Shown here in pieces: positions 1 to 7,483 of a stretch of DNA of 13,084 nucleotides (position 1 is its first letter; every line of letters begins with the position of its first letter). This DNA comes from Gamarada debralockiae. Its lineage: Eukaryota; Ascomycota; Leotiomycetes; Helotiales; Hyphodiscaceae. The stretch is from positions 1 through 13,084 of the forward strand of contig NXFV01001201.1 in assembly GCA_002803225.1 (NCBI GenBank). The letters run 5' to 3'. The notes under the pieces were generated by a model. It saw only the letters and a program-made list of their open reading frames with translations. It was not told the origin of the DNA and ran no database searches. The position numbers were made by a program, and so were the translations under genes.

Positions 1-119
1 CTGGATTTTTGAAGTGGTGCACGAATTCTGTCAACCCCTGGTGCTCCAACGACCGACCTCACAAAGCGACCTGGATCTCGTAAAAAATCTTAACCATCCC
101 CTACACATCTCCTATCACG

Positions 120-854
120 ATGTGTTCCTCAAATGAATCACAGCTACCCTCGGTCGACACGCTTCGTAGTTCTCATCAATCAGTCCGTCTTACCCTTGAT
201 GCCCAACGACTCCTCTGGACTGTCGATGGTCCCCTGAAAAACTCGATTTGGATCATGAAGAATGCCAATGATCCGGACTCTCTTGAAGCCTACTTTGAGG
301 ACAGAAACTGGCATCCGATCTCCCAGATGTCACTCACCGAGCCCAAGGTCTCATCCGTAACGGTGTATGTGGAAGACCTCGACAATTGGGAGGAGAATTG
401 GTACGAAGCTTACCGGGACTCCTCGGACAGTCCGGATGATCACGATCCTAGCAAAGGGGTCGAATGGGGAGTTCTACCCGATTACGATTCGGAAGAGGAT
501 GAGGAAGGGTACGACGGAGGGCCGCAACATTTGCTGATGTGTTGTGGGGTGAAGCGGCCTCGTGGCAAGAAGGCCAGCTTGGTGGTTAAGGCCAGTGCAG
601 GATCGGTTGTCACAATTCACGATTATGTCTCCGTAGTGCACCCCTGGCTGATTGGCTTGCGTGATGATATTTTGGAGGCCATGGGAATGGAGAACGGCAG
701 ATCTCTACCCTCAGAGACAAGGCTCATGGTCGGAAATAGACTGGACAAGTTGAAGATGTACAAGCAGGCGGAATGGATTCAGAATGAGAAAGTGAATGCC
801 AAATCCCGCATGTATCTGGATGCATTATTTCAAAGAGCAGGCCGAGACATCTGA
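120..854 (+). CDS. Conserved-looking fungal hypothetical protein, acidic, 244 aa, intact single exon
   Basis: This is an uninterrupted frame from ATG at 120 to TGA at 852-854. It is the longest clean frame at this end of the window and the only complete gene here without visible damage. No signal peptide or membrane segment is seen, so the product is probably intracellular. The N-terminal half is hydrophilic with several Trp (SIWIMKN, NWEENWYEAY). Residues about 95-135 form a strongly acidic, probably disordered stretch (DYDSEEDEEGYDGG). The C-terminal half is more ordered, with a basic patch (KRPRGKK, about 145-151) followed by a segment I associate from memory with uncharacterised fungal proteins (VTIHDYVSVVHPWLIGLRDD). 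I do not recognise a named domain or enzyme motif and assign no function. No intron is needed. The first in-frame Met was taken as start; nothing in the sequence argues for a later one. Confidence 0.72.
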   Translation: MCSSNESQLPSVDTLRSSHQSVRLTLDAQRLLWTVDGPLKNSIWIMKNANDPDSLEAYFEDRNWHPISQMSLTEPKVSSVTVYVEDLDNWEENWYEAYRDSSDSPDDHDPSKGVEWGVLPDYDSEEDEEGYDGGPQHLLMCCGVKRPRGKKASLVVKASAGSVVTIHDYVSVVHPWLIGLRDDILEAMGMENGRSLPSETRLMVGNRLDKLKMYKQAEWIQNEKVNAKSRMYLDALFQRAGRDI

Positions 855-2609
855 GGCAGGAGAACACGTCGAATAGGAAAGATGGATGAAGTAGTGACTT
901 GCCGCAGAGGAGTTGGGTCGAAGTTGGCCTCCCACGTCGTTCTTATTCCAATTGGTAGCATTTCAAAGTTTGGCATAAGGCATTTGTGCTCATCCGTTGT
1001 GCAATATCATGTTTTGCATCTCTTGAGCTCATTACCGTTCCGCAAAGATTGCTAGTTCGCCTGCAAACCATCTTTCGCAGGTCAGCTTGAGACCTCATTT
1101 ACTCTCGCGAGATAGGTCATCGTAGTTAGGCTGTACCTGTTACATCTACTGTGCTGTGTCAGCCATGGTAATCCCATTCGCATCTGAGCTTGCAGTCCGC
1201 GAGTGCCAAGCAAGACGCAGCTAGCTAGTGAGGTGTTACATCCAGACCTGGTTCAAGCTATGTAACCGATGCATAGTTGCGAGGTGTGAGGTGTTTGAAC
1301 TGAGTTTGGCCGTGGCGAGCACGATGCTACGGCTCAAAGGACATTTTTCTCAATTGAGAAGGAAGTAAGTAGCGTTACGCTATAATTCAGAAGGACGAGT
1401 AAGCTTCATGTCCGACTATTTCTAGAAACGAGTAAGAAATTTGCATGTCGGAGAATTGTCCCCCGACTCCTTCACGAACTTAGATCAGGCGAGGACTGGA
1501 ACGATCAGAGCGTATTTAAGTAAAATATATATCGCGTTAATTCTGTTGCTTGAATCTGAGTAGCCGGTTCGTTAAAATCACGCGAATTATCTGCGGGAGT
1601 TAATCGGCTTTCCAGCCTTGGCGTAAGTTTGATTTCCGTGCCATGGTCGAAAGACTTGGCAGCCTTAGCGTAAGAGGTCTGTCAAATCTGGATCTCATCT
1701 CCGCACCTGCATGAGCTGTAACATGGAGAAGCACAATATTCCCGACCAGCGTGGCTTATTTGCGCCCCATATAGCTGGCTCGATCTAGATACGGTACGAA
1801 GCGGCAGCGGAGCGACTATGGAATCGGAATTACTACGGAGCGAGCATGGGAATTCCTCCGAGATCGTGGTCGTTGGACTTCTACATGCTGTCCACCCGAT
1901 CTGTCAGTCCTCAATTGTCACGCAATGTCCAGGGACTCCCTGTAGTAGTGAATCACAGAAAGGACAGTTTATTGGATTTAATCTGCTTTTCTATACCTCC
2001 CCAACGTCTGCATCGTAGCAGGGAAAGGCGCTTCGGCGTGATGATACGTCCATCAAACAATAATTACCCTTTCGCTCTCCGCAGTCTCTTCGTCTCTTCT
2101 GGCCTCATGATGGACCCATTTCCAACTTTGTTTCATCCCTTGCAACCTAGGGACCCCTCGAGCCGTACTTTGAACCTATCACAGGCGACTGCTGCCCAGG
2201 GTTGCTGTCACCACTTACCGAATCTAAGATCTCGTCTTGCGAAGTGGACCTCGGGCTCTTGAAGAACTGGTGGCTCGAACGCGTGGCACGTGTTTCCCGC
2301 CAGATGGCAGCAGAGGAAGATGCAAGTACCTATTATGAATTGAGTCTTATGACTGCGATCAATTCTGTTTCGCAAACTATATCAGTCGTAAATTTGACAT
2401 TTAATTTTATGTGCTTGCGGCAGCCTATGATATTTCAAAACTTGATTCTTTCATATTTCTTAAGATGACCACAGTTTCAGTACCAAGTGAAAGAAAACCC
2501 TATATTTTTGTATTCCAACGCGTAGACAATCGAGCTATAATTACACCCAAACCCACATCAAACATAGAGCGGAAAACATCATCAATTTATTCCCTGAAGA
2601 CTACTCCGT
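855..2609. other. Long intergenic region without a supportable gene
   Basis: About 1.75 kb between the hypothetical gene and the 3' end of the LysM/CFEM gene. Short overlapping open frames at 1818-2659 show no recognisable domain, no signal peptide and no intron chain linking them, and I do not call them. Minor structure includes a direct repeat of 14 bases with one mismatch (1614-1627 and 1661-1674, agccttRgcgtaag) and a loose repeat around 1395-1455 (cgagtaag followed by catgtcSga). A decayed gene cannot be excluded at 2202-2400, where one frame reads plausibly protein-like (SCEVDLGLLKNWWLERVARV), but I recognise nothing in it. No tRNA or rRNA was seen. Confidence 0.5.
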
Positions 2610-2633
2610 TTATGAAGCTACAGTCGCCGAGGC

Positions 2634-3065
2634 ACAGCACGAGCTCCCGAAGGCAATGACAGTGCTCGCGACTGCAGTCCCGCAAGCGCCATTGGAACAA
2701 TCACGTAAACCATAACCAAAGTTGACATTCTGGCACAAGCAGCTAGGTGCAGCAGAGGCACATCCCAGAGCCGAGTACTGAGCAAGCATATTGTTAAAAC
2801 AAGTCTGGCCACAAGAAGGCAAAGAGGCTATTCCGGTCGCTGTTGCCGTTGCCGTGTGCGTAGCTGCTGCGTTCGCGCAGTATGCACTGCCGTAAGCGAT
2901 CACTGTACTGGCTACAGCAGTGCCACAAGCCCCGTTCGAGCAGTCACGTAGGCCATTGCTGAAATCGATGTTGCTGCATAGACAATAGGAATCTACGGTA
3001 CTACATCCGAGAGCCGAGTATTGAGCAAGCATATTATTGAAGCAAGTCTGGCCACAAGAAGGCAG
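2634..3065 (-). repeat. Tandem duplication of a 243 bp CFEM-coding unit
   Basis: On the minus strand, copy 1 starts at 3065 and copy 2 at 2822, exactly 243 bp (81 codons) apart. Both begin LPSCGQTCFNNMLAQYSALG and share the blocks GLRDCSNGACGTAVASTVIA. A Thr/Ala-rich spacer (about 2876-2823) separates them. The Cys pattern (CxxxC, GC, CxC, C, C, C) fits the CFEM family. Copy 1 keeps an Asp between the third and fourth Cys (GCSTVDSYC), the position of the haem-iron ligand in haem-binding CFEM proteins (known of the family, from memory); copy 2 has GCASAAPSC without it. Confidence 0.85.
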
Positions 3066-3451
3066 AGCTGGTAGACTTGTAGTTGTACGGCTGGTAGTTG
3101 TTAATGATGAGGACATGGAGGTAGGACCACTAGTTGTAATAACTCAAGACGAAGATGAGGAGCGGCTGGTTGTCGTTACAGAGGACGAGGATGAGGTTTT
3201 CGACGAAGTTGAAGTGGAGGAACCAGGTAGACTAGCGACGCTACACTCCCCAAATTGAGATTGGCTAGAGATTGAATCAATATGACGTTCCGTACATGTT
3301 CAAAGAGACAATTAGACAATGGAATGTGTCGTCAGGTGGAAAAGGGCTTAGAACTCACCATCCTGCTCCACAATCAGAAGCAAGTACCCCACAAATTCCA
3401 TTCTTGTTGCAGTAGTTTCCATAAACTACATTGCAAGTGTAGGCATTTGCG

Positions 3452-3464
3452 CCCCCCCCCCCCC
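3452..3464. repeat. 13-base C/G homopolymer inside a coding exon
   Basis: Thirteen consecutive C on the plus strand (G on the coding strand) lie within exon 3 of the LysM/CFEM gene, directly after the GTC of the third chitin-binding module. Upstream and downstream parts of that module read in frames differing by one base, with the tract as the only evident switch point. It is a slippage hotspot in replication and in sequencing. Confidence 0.85.
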
Positions 3465-4373
3465 AAACAGGTTCCGTCAGTCGTATTTCCTTCCAGCCAT
3501 GTTACAGGAGACGGAGTGGTGATAGGTCTCGTGCAATTTCCCGACTGACAAACATCTGTGCCGGCAAAATCGGAACTGTTGCCGCACGCGCCATTTATGT
3601 TGCAGCAATTGCCCCATTTCCAGTGCATAGACGATTGCCATATTCGTAACCGCAGGTACCGTCAGTGCTGTAGATGTCGTTTCCTAAACAGGCTCCCTCG
3701 TAGCAAGTTCCAGGGGCACAGTCTGCACTGAAGGTTACTTATTAGCATACGGTATATTTCAAAAACAGGTATTCAATCGACAACTTACGTTGTGTTCCCA
3801 CAGGTAAATGTCTCAGCGTTGCAGCATTGAAAGTCTGTTCCAAGACATGTAGCATTTCCGTTCGATGGGCCGGAAAGGCCATTTGCGGCTCTGATGGGCT
3901 CAATAACTGTTTAATTTAAGGTTAATTCTTCATTCCTCTTTGTCAATATAGGGCAGTTTCTTTGAGCATTTACATCCTTCAACACAATATTTTGTATTCG
4001 ACTGAATATTCCCACAATCTGGATCTACATCTGGGTTCAGAATGAAGAATATCTCAACAGTAGTGTCGTATCTATCGGCCAGCGAAGTACATGTATAGTA
4101 GTTGACATCAGCGGAAGTCTTAGACCAGTAGCGACAGTTGACTTCTCCGGGCTGAATATCTCCATTAGCTCGGGCTGCTACGCTGGCACTTTTCAGCGAT
4201 GCAGTAGCGTTTGAAGTGAAGACGGAAGCAACAGTGGGCTCGGCGCGTCGAGCATTCCATGCCCATGTGGAAGGTTGGCAGTCGTCGGCCGCGGTAACCA
4301 AGCATAGAGATAGAAGGGAAAGCGTGAGGAAGGGCCTCAGGGACTGACTCAGAAGGATGCGGAGAGGATTCAT

Positions 4374-5532
4374 GGCTGGTGTTTCTAAGATAGAATTTGA
4401 GCGTGGAAAGTTGTCTTGACCTCTGTGTACAGAGACTGCCACAGTTGGATGATGTTAAATGGCGGGACGAAAGAGGAAAATGGGAGTCTTCGCCTGATGG
4501 ATCTCTTGTTCGGTCTGGACGGGATCACCCACTTGAGTGATTCTCGTTTTCCCGTAAGCTTAAGATATCCGGCCACATTCGGATAGTGGGTGGGTTTCCG
4601 GGAAAGTTACATTTTCATTTAGCCGGAAGCTAAATATCTCCTGTGGTTTTACGTAATAAATCAGTGCCCACCCTTTGTGGGTCATTCGGGTGTTTTTAGT
4701 GAACTGGCCAATTAGATTCCAGTAGTTTTTGTTGATAGGTCTAGAAGGTACGGTGATATCTAGGGACAGGCAGCAGGCTATCGGTACAGGCAACAAGATA
4801 TCAGGACAGGCAACTAGCTATCGGGACAGGCAACAAGAATAAGCTGTATCAAGCTGTAGATATAACAGAAGGGTTGAACTATGTAGGAAAGGACAGAGAT
4901 TTTGAATTGAAGCTTTCGAACCCTATTTTAGACTAGCGCCATATGCACCTTAGTATCAGGGTCCTTCATACCAACAGTTTTAACGAGCCAGCCACTTTCA
5001 TTCAAGCATAATGACCTGTGCAGAATATAAGAGTTGGCGCTATTACCACCCGCCCACCTTAAATCGGAGATTAACGCTGGGCAATATACCCTTAACGTTA
5101 TATACGACCTGCTAGTCAAAGTCTTAGCTTGCTCTTGTACCATGTACTTGGGCAGCCTAAAAGTCTATCCATGTCCACTGCACCGACTATGGATAGAATG
5201 AATGAGCCGTGAATTGCCGTGGCTTAGCAAGCCCCAGGGATAGACCTCCGGGCAGCACGAGTTGAAAATGTGCAGGTCAGATTATACGGGGCGTCTCGGA
5301 CGTTCTGATGTCCGATGATCAAACCTAGGGAGATAGTAGGGGCGATACCTTGTTCCCTCGGCCCATCACGTTAACACCATTTCTGGAAATTGGGTCTAGA
5401 AGAGAGAGGGTATTGGTATCTTATATTGGCAGACCTCCGTCACAACAATCACAAACTCGACCATAGTCAAGGACGAGAAGTGTCTCCTCCCCAGCCCTGT
5501 CCACCTCTAGTCACCAAAGCGTCAGCTAGACT
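4374..5532. promoter_or_regulatory. Shared intergenic region of two divergent genes
   Basis: About 1.16 kb separates the start codons of the minus-strand LysM/CFEM gene (4373) and the plus-strand nuclease/GH55 gene (5533), so it should hold both promoters. Visible elements are a 4 x 20 bp tandem repeat (4761-4840), an inverted repeat with 9-base arms (tctatccat 5164-5172, atggataga 5189-5197) and a TATA-like TTATATT at 5421-5427, about 106 bp before the GH55 start. Open frames inside (for example 4928-5143, minus) show no recognised domain. The promoter role is inferred from position only. Confidence 0.45.
4761..4840. repeat. Minisatellite, four 20 bp units
   Basis: Four consecutive 20 bp units begin at 4761, 4781, 4801 and 4821, each containing the core acaggca(a/g)c and mostly ending in (g/a)(c/a)ta. 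The first is tagggacaggcagcaggcta. Units differ by a few bases, so the array is not brand new. It is followed by a shorter repeat of aagctgta (4841, 4851). It lies in the shared upstream region of the divergent pair. Confidence 0.85.
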
Positions 5533-5891
5533 ATGGCGTTCTCACAGATTGTTAATTACTTTGTGGCATTCTTTTGTCTTTGCTCAAGCCTGTCTGCCGT
5601 GGCTCAATACTTGCAGAATTACGATGAGCAGAAAATACCCAACCCAAGGGGCACTGGGTTTGTCGATGCGTTCTTCTAGTAAGTATCTCTAGCTCAGTTT
5701 TGCTTTTCTGTCTTAGCTTCATGTGAATGAGGCGCAAGCTTCATTCTGTCGAGGACCTGGAATTTCTCCATTACTTCTGAGGGCTTTTAGTGCAGCACTG
5801 TCACGGAGGCATATATACTACAGTGGCTATATGTGCAGCATGTTTTTCATGAATCCCACAAAATCAAAATTGCTAACTACAATTTCTACAG

Positions 5892-6733
5892 CCGTGCCCT
5901 CCAGACTGATCAACCACGGCAGGTGGTTGATCTAAACCCCGAGTCTGTGTGGCTTATTTACAACTGCTATTACATGAGAGACATATGTAAAAATGCGATT
6001 AACTTCCAGGCGACAGCATGAGGCAAGGCTTTACATCCCGGCATCGAAATGGGGAACGATGTATATGGCTATGATCTAAACACAGGAACATCAAGTAGAA
6101 CGCATTCATCAATGCAACACAAACACAGCTGTCCAGATGGCAGGTATGGCTGGAAGGCCTACCATTTCTGCCCTGAAAATGACCAGAGGGCCGTCATGCG
6201 ACATGATGGACCTTGGTTCACCACCGCCCTCGAGCCCGGGACCGATCAAGACCTCATGAATCATCGAGGCGCGAACGGCATCGTGGACGAGGAGTCCAAA
6301 GTCAGATACTCGTGTGATGAGTTCCTTCCCGCCACATGGGTTGAGGGTGGTGACAACATTGACGGTAGTGGTGCGGCACAAACGCGTTGTGCCGCCATCC
6401 GCTGTGGTAACTCGGTAGGCGTCAAGGCCGAGCAGAATTGTATGTTCATTCTTCCTTGCCCTTTTAAGTTGAATATTATGGGGAGAAAAAGTATACTTCT
6501 TCCAGAATCTGACTTTGAATTCTATAGGGCAAGCCACGGCTCATTTGAACCTGTGTAATGAACTTGAAAGGGTGGTAGAAAGGAGACAAGAGATGTACAA
6601 TCAATTCGGCTTCTTCGATAAAAGCAATAGCGTTGTTCTGTTCAGATTCTCGATGTACAACTCGCCAGACAGCTTCGCGGCCAGGGTTTGGACATACTCG
6701 GACCCCGCCCTGACCCCCCTGCTGAACATATGA
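5892..6733 (+). other. Nuclease-like domain (NucA/NucB type) coding segment
   Basis: Exon 2 and the first part of exon 3, joined over an 88 nt intron (6440-6527) that splits the Trp codon of NW-QATAH. The N-terminal part reads VVDLNPESVWLIYNCYYM, and its frame is stopped by TGA at 6019-6021. The core follows: VMRHDGPWFTTALEPGT, then SCDEFLPATWVEGGDN with the Asp-Glu pair at 6316-6321, QTRCAAIRCG, and KAEQN. The Cys-Asp-Glu-aromatic/Pro motif is what I associate with NucA/NucB secreted deoxyribonucleases (CDEYP in Bacillus). In fungi this block occurs ahead of GH55 domains (from memory). It ends with RVWTYSDPALTPLL, where the frame closes at TGA 6731-6733 and the downstream frame continues one base off. 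Nuclease activity is inferred, not shown. Confidence 0.65.
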
Positions 6734-7483
6734 GCGATGTAGATCAAGGATTCAAGCGCTCTGAAGAATGGGCCAACTTGACTGCTGCAGCTGAGAGTAG
6801 GGCGGCGAAACTTACGTTCAAAGAGCTCGAGGCGTATATCAGGTCCGGCCAAGGCAACGAGCTGCTTGTTCCTGCAAACGAGTCCTTCGTGCCATGGTCT
6901 GACTTGGGAGGCATGGCTATGCAAATGCCAGGCATGCAGACAGGTGTGAAACTCCGCTGGGATGCGAATGACGAGATGGGACTGGGCGACGAAGAGGATT
7001 ACGAGCAAACTGTTGAAGATCAATGGAACACGGTCCGCGAAATGTCTAACAAAAAGCAAGTCATTAAACGGCAGCTAGCTTACAGGAGCACATCGGATCC
7101 GACTATGACCCCCTTCCTCAAGAGAGCCAGCTTAAACGACATTCAAACAGCCCGGGGCATCGTCCAAGATGCCATCACCAAGTCCTCCAAGCTGAACGAG
7201 GCTCGCTTGGCAAATCCCATGCGTAACACTTACGGACTCAAACCCAAGACAGAAGTAGGGTCAAGCAGCGCCCAGGGAGACAACAGCACTGCTTCATCTC
7301 CACCGCCGCTCTTGCAAATCACCGATGAGATAGCGGCCGCTGCAGCCCTCGTCGCTGAAGCTGACGCGGTGAACGCGACAGGGTACGGGAACGTCACCAG
7401 ACGTGCAGTTGCTGCTTCGGGATCCTACTGGATGGGAAGTCTTGATCGGATGGGAACTGTCCCTTGGGGCAACAACGCAACCT

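Larger units (their letters stand above)
2610..4373 (-). pseudogene. Secreted chitin-binding protein, LysM + three hevein-like modules + two CFEM modules; frame broken three times
   Basis: The start is the ATG at 4373-4371 (MNPLRILL), the inner Met that heads a signal peptide ending near LVTAA; the Met 23 codons upstream would bury it. Exons by GT-AG and family fit: 4373-3974, 3906-3789, 3727-3359, 3264-2610 (introns 67, 61 and 94 nt). Order: LysM (about residues 80-133, CRYWSKTSAD to CVEG), a first chitin-binding module (ATCLGTDFQCCNAETFTCG), a second (NCCNINGACG to VCQSGNC), a third (YTCNVVYGNYC to GAGCQSQFGEC), a Ser/Thr linker, then two CFEM modules of eight or more Cys each. The product should bind chitin at or outside the wall. 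Lesions: a one-base loss near 3621 shifts frame before module 2; the 13-base G tract shifts it inside module 3; a TGA at 3146-3144 stops the linker. Where homologs carry Cys (from memory), module 1 has Ser (GLSGP) and module 2 has Ala (DFAGTD). It is either a decayed gene or a gene with sequencing indels. Confidence 0.8.

Noticed and set aside
1846..2468. Overlapping plus-strand frames that might form a spliced gene
   Set aside because: No signal peptide, domain or convincing intron chain joins them; the content is Ser/Pro/Arg-rich as in random frames.
3037..3258. Plus-strand open frame rich in Val, Glu and Asp
   Set aside because: It is the antisense of the Ser/Thr linker and CFEM start of the minus-strand gene; its composition follows from that.
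4928..5143. 71-codon minus-strand ORF that might be a transposon fragment
   Set aside because: No reverse transcriptase, integrase or transposase motif is visible, and no repeats flank it.
6373..6395. Perfect hairpin gcggcacaa / ttgtgccgc with a 5-base loop
   Set aside because: It lies inside the nuclease-domain codons for AAQTRCAA, a conserved-looking block; coding constraint explains it well enough.
6109..6537. 142-codon minus-strand ORF
   Set aside because: It lies opposite exon 2 of the nuclease/GH55 gene, which has domain motifs and clean splice sites.
6601..7059. 152-codon minus-strand ORF with hydrophobic start
   Set aside because: It is antisense to exon 3, whose plus-strand frame connects the nuclease and GH55 parts.
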